Source: Geobacter sp. AOG1
Lineage (GTDB): Bacteria > Desulfobacterota > Desulfuromonadia > Geobacterales > Geobacteraceae
Length of the DNA: 64,000 bases
Direction: 5' to 3'
Assembly (NCBI RefSeq): GCF_019972315.1
Contig: NZ_BLIZ01000001.1
Location: forward strand, 2,300,558-2,364,557
Shown one piece after another: positions 32,738-42,594 of this stretch (position 1 is the stretch's first letter; every line of letters starts with the position of its first letter). The position numbers were made by a program, and so were the translations under genes. A model generated the notes under the pieces. That model was not told the origin of the DNA, made no database searches, and saw only the letters and a program-made list of their open reading frames with translations.

Positions 32738-33484
32738 ATGAAAATCGACGCTCAGGGCGTTTATTACAGGGACCTGAACAATCAGATCCGTTCTGCGGTT
32801 GCTTCCGGTGCCGAGAAGATCGAGTTGGTCAACGTCAACGGCCAGTATTTCATTGGCGACGGGATCAATCGACCGGTCACAATATCCATCAAGGGGGTGC
32901 CGGGGAACGACCTGGGGGCCTTCATGAATGGTGCGACCATCGTTGTCTGGGACAATGCCCAGGACAACATCGGAAATACCATGAATGCGGGAAAGGTTGT
33001 CGTCCACGGGCATGCGGGGGATGTCCTCGGTTACGGCATGCGGGGGGGGAGGATCCATATCCTCAAGGACGTGGGGTACCGGGTCGGCATCCACATGAAA
33101 TCCTACCAGGAGAACAAGCCGGTGCTCATTGCCGGCGGCAAGGCGGGGGATTTCTTCGGCGAGTACATGGCGGGCGGCGTACTCGTGCTGCTGGGGATGT
33201 TCAGTGACGACCCCGAAAAACCGATGCACGGGTATTGTTTCGGTACGGGAATGCACGGTGGCACCATCTTCGTGCGGGGCGGGGTTGATGAAGCGAAGCT
33301 ATCACGGGAGGTCGGGGTGTTCGAACTGACCGGCGAGGACCGGCAGGAGCTAGACGGGTATCTGAAGGAGTACTGCAAGGACCTCAAGCTTGACCCGAAG
33401 GAGGTCCTCGGGGAAAAGTTCGTCAAGGTCCTCCCCAAGAGCAAACGGCCCTACGGCAATCTTTACTGCCCCATGCCGCGGTAG
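32738..33484 (+). CDS. GXGXG-domain protein (glutamate synthase C-terminal domain)
   Basis: A 248-aa right-handed beta-helix equivalent to the last domain of GltB, with repeated G-x-x-G-x-x-x-G turns ('GNDLGAFMNGATIVV', 'GNTMNAGKVVVHG', 'GYGMRGGRIHI', 'GEYMAGGVLVLLG'). In full-length enzymes this domain has a structural role beside the ammonia tunnel. ATG 32738 with ACGAGG upstream gives the standard start. Last gene of the split synthase; a terminator follows. Confidence 0.92.
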   Translation: MKIDAQGVYYRDLNNQIRSAVASGAEKIELVNVNGQYFIGDGINRPVTISIKGVPGNDLGAFMNGATIVVWDNAQDNIGNTMNAGKVVVHGHAGDVLGYGMRGGRIHILKDVGYRVGIHMKSYQENKPVLIAGGKAGDFFGEYMAGGVLVLLGMFSDDPEKPMHGYCFGTGMHGGTIFVRGGVDEAKLSREVGVFELTGEDRQELDGYLKEYCKDLKLDPKEVLGEKFVKVLPKSKRPYGNLYCPMPR

Positions 33485-33519
33485 GAAACGGAGGATTGCT
33501 CCTCCTGAAGCCGAAACGA

Positions 33520-33556
33520 ACACCGGTTGTGCACAAAGCGCAGCCGGTGTTTTTTT
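33520..33556 (+). terminator. Rho-independent terminator of the glutamate synthase operon
   Basis: ACACCGG...TG and CA..CCGGTGT form an interrupted GC-rich stem followed by seven Ts. Confidence 0.85.
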
Positions 33557-33591
33557 GTGAATTTTAGCTGATCGGTTTGGCTGGCGGTAGG

Positions 33592-33909
33592 CTATACGTA
33601 GACTATTTCCACGTTGGCCAGGTAATCTTCCAGTTCGACGGTGAGGTTGCGCGTGGCATTCTCGTTTTGCGCCAGAGCGGCCTTTTCCAGGTCCCGGCCG
33701 ATGCGGGACAGTTCATCAAAGCCGTAACTGCCGCCGGAACCTTTGATGTTGTGTCCGAGGCGCTTGATATGCTCGAAATCCTTACCTTCCAGCGCTGTCA
33801 TGATGTCGGCGATGTTTTTTTTACGCAGTTCGAGGAAGAAAGGGATTGCCTCCTGAATCTCGGCGTCGATCTGCACCACGATCCGGTTGGACTTGACCCT
33901 GTTATTCAT
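33592..33909 (-). CDS. Hpt (histidine phosphotransfer) domain protein
   Basis: A 105-aa four-helix Hpt protein with the phospho-His in LGHNIKGSGGSYGF. It would carry phosphate from the hybrid kinase's intact receiver to a response regulator that is not in this operon. Its ATG overlaps the kinase stop by four bases, which argues strongly for a dedicated pair. Confidence 0.9.
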   Translation of the reverse strand: MNNRVKSNRIVVQIDAEIQEAIPFFLELRKKNIADIMTALEGKDFEHIKRLGHNIKGSGGSYGFDELSRIGRDLEKAALAQNENATRNLTVELEDYLANVEIVYV

Positions 33910-36734
33910 GCCGCACCGCCTGCCGTGTTGACTATTGTTTCGATGAGTTTGTCCTTTCTGACCGGTTTCGATATGTGGAGATTACAACCCGCGGCCATAC
34001 AATTCTGAATGTCTTCGGTTGAGGTAAAGGCTGTCAGTGCAATGATTGGTATGGGGGTGAGCGCACGTTCCCGTTCCAGTTGGCGGATTGCCCGTGTGGC
34101 ACTGAGGCCGTCCATGATAGGCATCTGCATGTCCATGAGAACCATTGCGTACGAGCCGGACTTGAATTTTTCCACGGCAATTGCCCCGTTTTCCGCTTCG
34201 TCGATCTCGAATCGGGTGTTTTTCAGGAACAGCCTGAAAATATGTCGATTGTCTTCCGCATCCTCGGCCAGGAGTATCCGGACCATATCCTGCAGGGGAG
34301 GCTGCGTCATGGTTGTAGCCGTCTGCTTTGCCGGTGGGGGGGCGTTCTGGGGCACCTGGAGCATTTTTGCAATGGTTTGACTGAGCTCCCTGCGCTTGAG
34401 CGGCTTCATAAGATGAGTGGTAATGCCGAGTTCGTAGAGTCGCTTGATGTCACTCGATGGGTGATCGGCGCAAAGCATCATGATTGTCCCATTCAGCAGT
34501 GATGCGTCCTGCAGCCTTAACTGTTCCATTACCTTGATGCCATCCATCGGCGCAAGACGGCTTTCCATCAGGAGCAGCCGGTAGGGTTCGCCTGCCTCGC
34601 GTGCGGTATGCAGTGCCGCTAGTGCACTGTCTCCATCTGCGGCCGTGTCTGTTGTTGCTCCCCAACGGGACAGCAATTCCCGTGTTATGGCACGGGCGTT
34701 GGCGTTGTCGTCCACAATGAGCGCCTTGACGCCCGTCAGACTTCTGGCGGTGAATTCGCTATCGGGGAGTGGTGCAACCTGTGGTTCGAGCCGGACGGCA
34801 CCGTAAAAAGTGCTTCCCCTGCCGATCTGACTTTCTACCCAGATCCTTCCCTCCATCTGTTCCAGGAGCAGTTTCGAAATGGCCAGGCCGAGCCCGCTTC
34901 CTCCGTATTTGCGCGTGATGGATGAGTCTGCCTGGCTGAACTTATCGAAGATGGTGTCGATTTTGTCAGGAGGGATGCCGATTCCGGTGTCAGCTACGGC
35001 AAACTGGATTTCAACTTTCCCCTGTTCGACGGCACAGGCTTTCACTTCAAGGCTAATTTCTCCCATAGCGGTGAATTTTATGGCGTTGCCGATGAGATTT
35101 GTCAGAACCTGACGCAGACGATTGGGGTCACCCTGCAGGAACATGGGGGTGTCAGGGGCGATCCTGCAGGTCAGTTCCAACCCCTTTTCATGGGCCCTGA
35201 CCGCCAGCATTTCGCAGGTCCGGTCGATCACTTCTTCCAGGTCGAACGGGATAGTTTCAAGCTCCATGCGACCGGCCTCTATCTTGGTGAGATCGAGAAG
35301 GTCGCGGATGAGTTCCAGGAGGGTCAGACCGGAGCGATGGAGGATACCGAGGTATTCCTGCTGTTCGGGAGTCATGTCGGATTCCCGCAGCATATCTGCC
35401 ATGCCGATGACTGCGTTGAGCGGTGTGCGGATTTCGTGGCTCATGTTGGCGAGGAAGACGCTTTTGGCGCGGTTGGCAACCTCCGCCAGTTCCTTGGCAT
35501 GGAGCAGTTCCTGTTCGGCCCGCTTCCGCTCGACAATCTCTTTCTTCAGCCCTTCGTTTGACCTGGCCAGTTGCCGGGTTCGTATCTGGACGGTTTCTTC
35601 CAGGCTCTGGTTTAATTCTTCAAGTTCCTCACTCTTGAGCTGCAGCTCGCGTTCGGTCTGCTTCAGGCTGCTGATATCCTGGGCGGCGCAGATGATCCCC
35701 TGCAGGGAGCCCGTTTCGTCGAGCATCTTCGCCAGTGAGGCAAGGACAGGTATCTCCTGACCATCCTTTCTGCAATAGGTCTGCTCGATCCCTTCAATGA
35801 AACCGTCCTGTGCCAGTCGTGTTGTCTGTTCCTGATCCAAAAATTCCTTGTGTCCGAATAATAATGCTCCCGCACGCTTGCCGATCAGCTCGGAACCGGA
35901 GTAACCGAGCAGTTCGCAGAATGCCCGGTTGACCGTCTGAATGGTATGGTCGGGGGAAAGCACAACCAGTGCATCGTGCATGGTGTTGAGCAGGCGGTCC
36001 ATGTACTCCTTGGATACCGTGGTCCGCTGGAGGTTTTCGGTCATCAGGTTGAACGACTCTGCCAGTTGCCCCACCTCATCCCGTCCGCTGATCTGGATAC
36101 GGTGAGACAAATTCCCCCTGCCGACGGTTTCGGCCCCTACCGCAAGAGTCTGGAGTGAACGGGTAAGAGCCCTGGCGAAGAAAACCGCAATCAGGCTCAC
36201 CAGGATAATCGCGCAGACAATGATCCTGGTAGTCCAACCGGTGATATTGTCGATACTTTTTTTGATTGAGTCCGCGGACATTCCGCAATGCACTACTCCC
36301 AGTTCTCCCTTCATGACCGGAACGGCAATGTCGTAGACAAGTCCCTTCTCTGTTTTGAGGGGGACTATACCGTAAGGCTTGTCAGAGGAAATCCGGTTGA
36401 CGGTGAGGAGGTCCGTGGGAAAGGTTTTACCGAAGGTCTGGGCGACAACCTCATTTTTCTGGTTCACCGCGAAGATGTAGGTCAGGTCGTCTTCGGTTTC
36501 CAGATAGTCATCCGCCAGCATTTCCACAAGGATGGTGGATTCGGTCAGGAAGGGGTTGGTAGCGACTTCGGCGAAATGCCGGGCGATGGAGACGCCGCGC
36601 AGCTGCAATTCCTTTACAAGGCGGTCATGCACGATCGTCTGGATGAGCACGATGAACAGAATTCCCAGCAGCATCAGGAGGCTGATGACGCCGAGGAGAA
36701 ATTTGCTCCGTATGCTTACCGGTTTCATGGGCAC
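33906..36734 (-). CDS. Hybrid sensor histidine kinase with two receiver domains, the first degenerate
   Basis: A 942-aa membrane kinase: TM helix at residues about 10-35, a periplasmic sensor region to about 165, second TM, HAMP, PAS, a coiled coil, HisKA (SHEIRTPLN), HATPase (GNAIKFT, DTGIGIPP, GSGLGLAIS), then two receivers. The second has an intact phospho-Asp (VLMDMQMPIMDG). In the first that position is Glu (LLLMESRLAPMDG, codon 34563-34565), so it cannot be phosphorylated normally. The kinase follows a PhnD-like lipoprotein by two bases and overlaps the Hpt gene, suggesting a ligand-binding protein-kinase-Hpt relay. Confidence 0.93.
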   Translation of the reverse strand: MPMKPVSIRSKFLLGVISLLMLLGILFIVLIQTIVHDRLVKELQLRGVSIARHFAEVATNPFLTESTILVEMLADDYLETEDDLTYIFAVNQKNEVVAQTFGKTFPTDLLTVNRISSDKPYGIVPLKTEKGLVYDIAVPVMKGELGVVHCGMSADSIKKSIDNITGWTTRIIVCAIILVSLIAVFFARALTRSLQTLAVGAETVGRGNLSHRIQISGRDEVGQLAESFNLMTENLQRTTVSKEYMDRLLNTMHDALVVLSPDHTIQTVNRAFCELLGYSGSELIGKRAGALLFGHKEFLDQEQTTRLAQDGFIEGIEQTYCRKDGQEIPVLASLAKMLDETGSLQGIICAAQDISSLKQTERELQLKSEELEELNQSLEETVQIRTRQLARSNEGLKKEIVERKRAEQELLHAKELAEVANRAKSVFLANMSHEIRTPLNAVIGMADMLRESDMTPEQQEYLGILHRSGLTLLELIRDLLDLTKIEAGRMELETIPFDLEEVIDRTCEMLAVRAHEKGLELTCRIAPDTPMFLQGDPNRLRQVLTNLIGNAIKFTAMGEISLEVKACAVEQGKVEIQFAVADTGIGIPPDKIDTIFDKFSQADSSITRKYGGSGLGLAISKLLLEQMEGRIWVESQIGRGSTFYGAVRLEPQVAPLPDSEFTARSLTGVKALIVDDNANARAITRELLSRWGATTDTAADGDSALAALHTAREAGEPYRLLLMESRLAPMDGIKVMEQLRLQDASLLNGTIMMLCADHPSSDIKRLYELGITTHLMKPLKRRELSQTIAKMLQVPQNAPPPAKQTATTMTQPPLQDMVRILLAEDAEDNRHIFRLFLKNTRFEIDEAENGAIAVEKFKSGSYAMVLMDMQMPIMDGLSATRAIRQLERERALTPIPIIALTAFTSTEDIQNCMAAGCNLHISKPVRKDKLIETIVNTAGGAA

Positions 36735-36735
36735 G

Positions 36736-37671
36736 CTATTTCACCGTTCTCCGCGCAATCCAGGCATTCATTTCGCGTATCGAATCGTAGTCACGGTCGT
36801 TGCCGTCGGCAAACCGGTCAACCATCATACCGGCGAGGATTTCCCGTCCGCGTTGGGTCTCGTGCATATGCAGCAGGATTTCCCGCAGTTGGTGCTTGGT
36901 TGCCGGATCGACACCTGCCCGTACGACGAGGGGAGGTATGCCATAGGGGGGGGACGTGGTCACGATCCTGGTCTTCGCGGTCAGATCCGGGTGTTTCCAC
37001 TGGATATACTCCCAGATGAGGCTGTCCACGGCGGCTCCGTCAACCATTTTTCTTGCCACGGCGTTGATGGACTTGTCATGGCCGTAGGTGTAGATATGTT
37101 TGCTGAAAAAGGAATGGGGGGTTTCGCCCATCCGTGAGAGCATGTAGGTGGGGACCAGGCAGCCGCTGTTGGATTTGGGGTCGGCAAAGGCGAAGGACTT
37201 TCCCCGAAGCCCCGCAAAATCGTGGACTGGACTATCCTGGGGGACAATGATGTAGGAATGGTAGGCCGGCTTGCCATGGACCAGGGGAACGGCCAGCAGT
37301 TCCAGGTCGAACTTTTCATGTCCTTCAACATAAGGGCCGGCACAGATAAACGCCACATCCAGTCCACCCGACTCCAGGAGCTTGTTGATCTGGTCGTAGT
37401 TTTCCCGGTCCACCAGCTGGATCGGCTGGCCGACCTTATCCTCCAGGTAGTCCTTGAGCTGCCTATAATAGACGTACCCTTCCTTGGGGGTAATCATGGC
37501 TCCCATGCCGAGGCGCAGAGGTGTACGTACAGAGGCGGAGGAAGCGCGCTTGAGAATGTGCTGCTGCTCCAGGCGAACCTCTTGTACATTTTTGTCTGAG
37601 CAGCCGATCAGCGTTACGATTGACAGTATGGCCAAATGGCAGGGCAACAGTCTGGTAACAAGTTGGAGCAT
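36736..37671 (-). CDS. PhnD-like periplasmic binding lipoprotein
   Basis: A 311-aa lipoprotein (lipobox LIGC) of the phosphate/phosphonate-binding PhnD type: 'LRLGMGAMITPKEGYVYYRQL', 'ENYDQINKLLESGGLDVAFICAGPY', 'KSFAFADPKSNSGCLVP'. No phosphonate permease or ATPase is near. Its stop lies two bases before the start of a sensor kinase, so it probably presents ligand to the kinase's periplasmic domain. The ligand is unknown. ATG 37671 with AAGGA at ten bases is preferred over TTG 37680. Confidence 0.87.
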   Translation of the reverse strand: MLQLVTRLLPCHLAILSIVTLIGCSDKNVQEVRLEQQHILKRASSASVRTPLRLGMGAMITPKEGYVYYRQLKDYLEDKVGQPIQLVDRENYDQINKLLESGGLDVAFICAGPYVEGHEKFDLELLAVPLVHGKPAYHSYIIVPQDSPVHDFAGLRGKSFAFADPKSNSGCLVPTYMLSRMGETPHSFFSKHIYTYGHDKSINAVARKMVDGAAVDSLIWEYIQWKHPDLTAKTRIVTTSPPYGIPPLVVRAGVDPATKHQLREILLHMHETQRGREILAGMMVDRFADGNDRDYDSIREMNAWIARRTVK

Positions 37672-37733
37672 GATGTCCAATTCCTTTCACCATCCAGCAG
37701 GTGTCAACGGTTTGCACGTAATGGCTGAGGATG

Positions 37734-37762
37734 ATTGTATTAATAATTGCAAAATATTGCAA
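37734..37762 (-). promoter_or_regulatory. Sigma-70 promoter of the binding protein-kinase-Hpt operon
   Basis: Minus strand TTGCAA and TACAAT with a 17-base spacer, about 60 bases before the lipoprotein start. The -35 hexamer is part of a tandem TTGCAATAT/TTGCAATTAT repeat that could be an operator. Confidence 0.6.
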
Positions 37763-37926
37763 TATATATACCTCCGTTCACCGCAGGTTTCCCCCTGATA
37801 GTGGTGCAATCGTGACGGAACTTGCGGGTCTATTGCACCCGTGCAGAGGCAGGGAGAAAAACCCTTTACAAGCCGACGGCTGTTAATATATCATTCATCG
37901 GTTACACTCACGCAGGCAAAGGATTT

Positions 37927-39729
37927 ATGAAGATAGACCATATACGCAATTTTTCCATAATAGCCCACATCGACCACGGCAAGTCGACCTTGGCTGACCG
38001 TTTGCTGGAGTACACCGGCGCCTTGTCCGACCGGGAAAAACAGGATCAGTTTCTGGACAAGATGGACCTGGAGCGGGAGCGGGGAATCACCATCAAGGCC
38101 CAGACCGTTCGTCTCGTTTACCGGGCCGACGACGGTCGGGACTATATCCTCAACCTGATCGACACCCCCGGCCATGTGGACTTCACCTACGAGGTCTCCC
38201 GGTCCCTTACCGCCTGCGAGGGTGCCCTCCTCGTCGTCGACGCCTCACAGGGGGTCGAGGCCCAGACCCTGGCCAACGTCTATCTCGCTATCGACACCAA
38301 CCTGGAGGTTTTCCCGGTTCTCAACAAGATCGACCTGCCGGCGGCCGAGCCGGAGCGGGTCAAGCACGAGATCGAGGAGATTATCGGCATAGACGCCCAC
38401 GACGCGGTACTGGCCAGCGCCAAGGAAGGTATCGGCACCAGGGAAATACTGGAGGAGATCGTTTCCAAGATTCCGCCACCGGTGGGAAATCCAGGGAAAC
38501 CTCTGCAGGCGCTCCTCTTCGATTCCTGGTACGACCAGTACCAGGGAGTCATCGTGCTGGTCCGGATCATTGACGGGACAGTGAAAAAGGGGGAGAAGGT
38601 CCTCCTCATGTCCAACAAGAAGAGTTACGAGGTGCTGAAGGTCGGGGTATTCTCGCCGGCCATGTGCGAGGTGTCGGCACTCACCGCCGGCGAGGTCGGT
38701 TTCCTCATCGCCGGTATCAAGGATGTGCAGGACGCCAAGGTGGGTGACACCGTGACCCATCTGCACAACCCATGCGCCGCGCCGCTCCCCGGTTACAAGG
38801 AAGTGAAGCCGATGGTATTCTCCGGCCTCTACCCTATCGACACCGCCCAGTACGAGCAGTTGCGCGACGCCCTGGCCAAGCTGAAGCTGAACGACTCCTC
38901 CTTTTCCTACGAGCCGGAGACTTCCCTAGCCCTCGGATTCGGCTTCCGCTGCGGTTTCCTGGGTCTTCTCCACATGGAGATCATCCAGGAGCGGCTGGAG
39001 CGGGAATTCAACCTCGATCTGATAACCACCGCCCCCACCGTCGTCTATCGGGTGCACAAGGTGGGCGGCGAGGTGTTCACCATCGAGAGTGCCAACCAGA
39101 TGCCCGAACCACAGCACATCGACTTCATCGAGGAGCCGTTCATCCTTGCCTCCATCCACGTTCCCAACGAGTACGTCGGGGGGATTCTGGCGCTGTGCGA
39201 GGAAAAGCGGGGGGTGCAGCGGGAGATCAAATACCTCACCCCGACCCGGGTGATGGTTATCTACGAACTGCCGCTCAACGAAGTTGTGCTCGATTTCTAT
39301 GACCGCCTCAAATCCATCACCAAGGGGTACGCCTCCCTCGATTACGAACAGCTGGACTACCGGCGAAGTGAACTGGTGCGGATGAACATCATGATCAACG
39401 GCGAGGTGGTGGATGCCCTTTCCCTCATCATCCACCGGGACAAGGCCTACTACCGCGGCCGTGACCTGGTGGCCAAGATGAAGGAGCTGATCCCCCGTCA
39501 GATGTTCGAGATCGCCATCCAGGCGGCCATCGGCAACAAGGTGATAGCCCGGGAGACGGTGAAGGCCATGCGCAAGGACGTGCTCGCCAAGTGTTACGGC
39601 GGCGACATCACCCGCAAGCGGAAGCTCCTGGAGAAGCAGAAGGAAGGGAAAAAACGGATGAAGAACATTGGCAACGTGGAACTCCCCCAGGAGGCATTCC
39701 TCGCCATCCTGAAGGTTGAAGACAAGTAA
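37927..39729 (+). CDS. lepA: Elongation factor 4 (LepA) GTPase
   Basis: A 600-aa translational GTPase of standard length: G1 AHIDHGKST, switch region RGITIKAQ, G3 DTPGH, G4 NKID, then EF-G-like domains and the LepA-specific C-terminus ([17 protein letters not shown]). It acts on stalled or assembling ribosomes. The frame is open further upstream, but ATG 37927 gives the family N-terminus. It is followed 32 bases later by lepB, the usual lepAB order. Confidence 0.97.
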   Translation: MKIDHIRNFSIIAHIDHGKSTLADRLLEYTGALSDREKQDQFLDKMDLERERGITIKAQTVRLVYRADDGRDYILNLIDTPGHVDFTYEVSRSLTACEGALLVVDASQGVEAQTLANVYLAIDTNLEVFPVLNKIDLPAAEPERVKHEIEEIIGIDAHDAVLASAKEGIGTREILEEIVSKIPPPVGNPGKPLQALLFDSWYDQYQGVIVLVRIIDGTVKKGEKVLLMSNKKSYEVLKVGVFSPAMCEVSALTAGEVGFLIAGIKDVQDAKVGDTVTHLHNPCAAPLPGYKEVKPMVFSGLYPIDTAQYEQLRDALAKLKLNDSSFSYEPETSLALGFGFRCGFLGLLHMEIIQERLEREFNLDLITTAPTVVYRVHKVGGEVFTIESANQMPEPQHIDFIEEPFILASIHVPNEYVGGILALCEEKRGVQREIKYLTPTRVMVIYELPLNEVVLDFYDRLKSITKGYASLDYEQLDYRRSELVRMNIMINGEVVDALSLIIHRDKAYYRGRDLVAKMKELIPRQMFEIAIQAAIGNKVIARETVKAMRKDVLAKCYGGDITRKRKLLEKQKEGKKRMKNIGNVELPQEAFLAILKVEDK

Positions 39730-39761
39730 CATTACCATTACCCGCAAAGGATTCATGCCCC

Positions 39762-40427
39762 ATGGACGAGTACAAGGATAACCCGGCAGGAGTGACCGAC
39801 AGCGCGGTTTCTCAGTCGATTACGAAAAAACACATCGCTCGGGAATACGCCGAATCGATCATCATAGCGGTCATTCTGGCCCTCATCATCCGCACCTTCG
39901 TGGTGCAGGCGTTCAAGATTCCCTCCGGTTCCATGGAGGACACCCTGGCCATCGGCGATCATATCCTGGTGAGCAAGTTCATCTATGGCACCAAGATCCC
40001 CTTCACTTCCACGAGATTGCTCAAACTGCGCGATCCGCGCCGGGGTGACGTTATCGTCTTCGAATACCCGGAGGACCCGAGCAAGGACTTCATCAAGCGG
40101 GTGGTCGGCACACCGGGGGACGAGGTGCAGGTGATCGACAAGAAGGTCTTCGTCAACGGCAAGCCCTATGAGAACCCCCACGAGGTGCACAAGGAGAAGG
40201 AAATTATCCCGAAGGAACAGAACCCGCGGGACAACTTCGGACCGGTGAGGGTGCCGGAAAACTCCTACTTCGTCATGGGAGACAATCGGGACCGTTCCTA
40301 CGACAGCCGCTTTTGGGGCTTCGTGAAAAACGACAAGATCAAGGGGCTCGCCTTCATAAAATACTGGTCGTGGGACAAGGACAAGTTCCGGGTCCGGTGG
40401 GGGAACATCGGGAAACTGATTGATTGA
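39762..40427 (+). CDS. lepB: Signal peptidase I
   Basis: A 221-aa membrane serine protease. One TM helix spans residues about 28-48. The catalytic Ser lies in FKIPSGSMEDTL, the Lys in DFIKRVVGTPGD, and the late conserved box is VMGDNRDRSYDSRFWG. It removes signal peptides from exported proteins at the outer face of the inner membrane. A strong terminator follows. Confidence 0.97.
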   Translation: MDEYKDNPAGVTDSAVSQSITKKHIAREYAESIIIAVILALIIRTFVVQAFKIPSGSMEDTLAIGDHILVSKFIYGTKIPFTSTRLLKLRDPRRGDVIVFEYPEDPSKDFIKRVVGTPGDEVQVIDKKVFVNGKPYENPHEVHKEKEIIPKEQNPRDNFGPVRVPENSYFVMGDNRDRSYDSRFWGFVKNDKIKGLAFIKYWSWDKDKFRVRWGNIGKLID

Positions 40428-40449
40428 TTACGGGCGCCGCAGGGAGAAT

Positions 40450-40488
40450 GAAAAGGGCCATCCGGGCAGAATACCGGATGGCCCTTTT
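40450..40488 (+). terminator. Rho-independent terminator after lepB
   Basis: AAAAGGGCCATCCGG and CCGGATGGCCCTTTT form a perfect 15-bp stem with an eight-base loop ending in T4; the preceding A-run makes it usable on both strands. Confidence 0.92.
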
Positions 40489-40558
40489 CCGTTAATTATG
40501 TCTCCGAAGAATGGTTGGGAGCGCCTCGCTCCCACGTGAGTGTTGAAGAAGAGGAAGA

Positions 40559-41179
40559 TCAGCGGACGATGACTTCTACCCGCCTGTTCCGGGGTTCAGG
40601 TGTTTCGTCGCCGGTCATGATGAGAAGATTCCCCTCACCGTGGGAACCGGTTTCGATAATTGCAGGGGTTGCCCCCAGCGATTTCAGCAGGTCGGTCACG
40701 GTACCGGCACGCTGCAGGCCGAGCTGATAGTTGTCTTCCGGCGTGCCGACGGTGTCAGTGTGCCCAATGACGGAGAGTTCTGCCGGTTGCCGCCGGTTAA
40801 TGGCTTCGATAATCTCGGCGAGAAGTGCAGTTGATTCAGGAGTGAGGTTGGAGGTGTTCTGCTCGAAGTAAAGCAGATACTTTGCCGGTGGCAACGGCAT
40901 CGCAGAAAGTGGCCCAGCGAATATCCTACGCACTTCAGTCTCATCCATGATCACCGGCGCGGATGGTCGTCCGCCGGCCACGGAGAATTTCGTTGCCTCC
41001 CACGGTTGTTTCAGTACCTGGGAGCCTTGGGAATTGGAAACGGTGACTTCTCCCGAGGTTTTGCCCTCCTCCGGCATGAGGACCACGAGGTTCTTCTGCC
41101 CGGCACAACCAGGTAAAAAAACCGCGAGCGTCAGCCAAAGGAATACTGCCATCCGGTGTATGCTATATCCTGTCATCAT
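40559..41179 (-). CDS. OmpA-family peptidoglycan-associated lipoprotein
   Basis: A 206-aa lipoprotein (lipobox LPGC). Residues about 95-206 are an OmpA/Pal-like domain that binds peptidoglycan ('LLYFEQNTSNLTPES', 'IGHTDTVGTPEDNYQLGLQRA', 'NRRVEV'). The N-terminal part is unique. It overlaps the upstream FecR-domain gene by four bases, so the pair is coupled. It probably anchors an envelope complex to the cell wall. Confidence 0.88.
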   Translation of the reverse strand: MMTGYSIHRMAVFLWLTLAVFLPGCAGQKNLVVLMPEEGKTSGEVTVSNSQGSQVLKQPWEATKFSVAGGRPSAPVIMDETEVRRIFAGPLSAMPLPPAKYLLYFEQNTSNLTPESTALLAEIIEAINRRQPAELSVIGHTDTVGTPEDNYQLGLQRAGTVTDLLKSLGATPAIIETGSHGEGNLLIMTGDETPEPRNRRVEVIVR

Positions 41180-41622
41180 GGCACGATCCTCATCATGAGA
41201 TAGGTTCCTCTTATTCCCATCGTTGCCTTTGGCGTCTCTATGCGCACTGCATCGGGGGCCAGCTTGGCTATTCGTCCCGATCTGTAGCCGATAATCCCAC
41301 GCGTTACCCGTAGAACCATTCCCAGGTCCTGACTGGATGGCTCGAAGGCGAACCTGTCGATATGGATTTCACTTGAGGAGCCGAGAGCAAGGACCGTGTC
41401 ATCTCTTAATATCACCGAGATCGCACCGGTGGGGCCTGTGGAGAGGGTGTCTTTCTGATAAATCTGATAGCCGGGTTTCGCGATGATACGCTGGGAGGTT
41501 CGTAGTATGACGGCATCGCCGGTTGCCACCTTTATCAGGCCTATCGGGCGGGGTTCTTCCGCTGAATACGCGGAGGCAGTGGCAGTAAGCAGGCTGCAGA
41601 TCACCATGAGCCTGATTCGCAT
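41176..41622 (-). CDS. FecR-domain periplasmic protein
   Basis: A 148-aa protein with a signal peptide (cut after ASA or AYSA). It matches the FecR beta-sandwich domain: 'GDAVILRTSQR', 'QKDTLSTGPTGAISVILRDDTVLALGSSSEI', 'TRGIIGYRSGRI', 'ETPKATMGIRGT'. Unlike iron-uptake FecR it has no cytoplasmic anti-sigma part. GGGAG precedes ATG 41622. Paired with the OmpA-like lipoprotein. Confidence 0.85.
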   Translation of the reverse strand: MRIRLMVICSLLTATASAYSAEEPRPIGLIKVATGDAVILRTSQRIIAKPGYQIYQKDTLSTGPTGAISVILRDDTVLALGSSSEIHIDRFAFEPSSQDLGMVLRVTRGIIGYRSGRIAKLAPDAVRIETPKATMGIRGTYLMMRIVP

Positions 41623-41802
41623 CGTAAATTCTCCCTTGCTTTGAATTTTCCCGTGGCTTTGTCAGAGTGATCTCTGCCCGTCATGTAGTGATGCCGGGTT
41701 GTCAAAAATAGAGAATATTCCCTGAAATGATTAAACTTTTTTCAGTCTACCATGTTTTGTCGTATTCACAATAATGAGACGGCTGATACCTTCAAATATC
41801 CC

Positions 41803-41832
41803 TTGACTCCTCCCCGCAGAGGGTGGTAAAGT
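41803..41832 (+). promoter_or_regulatory. Sigma-70 promoter of the pyrimidine operon
   Basis: TTGACT and TAAAGT with an 18-base spacer, just ahead of the PyrR-binding leader. Confidence 0.65.
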
Positions 41833-41860
41833 CCTCCGAAACTTGCCCAAACTGCCTTTT

Positions 41861-41893
41861 AACTTAACCCCGTGAGGTTAGCAAAGGTGTCGA
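41861..41893 (+). promoter_or_regulatory. PyrR-binding RNA element in the pyr leader
   Basis: The leader reads CCCCGTGAGGTTAGCAAAGG inside a TTAACC/GGTTAG stem, matching the conserved PyrR-binding loop CCnGUGAGGnUngnAAGG. UMP-loaded PyrR should bind here and favour the terminator at 41918-41956. Confidence 0.8.
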
Positions 41894-41917
41894 AAACAGT
41901 TACCAGAAGAGTATTCT

Positions 41918-41956
41918 GAGAGCCTTTCCGCCTGTCCGCGGAGAGGCTCTTTTTTG
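41918..41956 (+). terminator. Attenuator terminator of the pyr operon
   Basis: AGAGCC/GGCTCT outer and TCCGC/GCGGA inner stems followed by six Ts, just downstream of the PyrR-binding element and before pyrR. Confidence 0.85.
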
Positions 41957-41968
41957 TAAGTTTCGGTG

Positions 41969-42581
<613 letters not shown>

Positions 42582-42594
42582 GGGGGGGGACGCC

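Noticed and set aside
37803-37839. Inverted repeat GGTGCAAT/ATTGCACC upstream of lepA as an operator
   Set aside because: Eight-base arms 21 bases apart with no adjoining promoter; could be chance.
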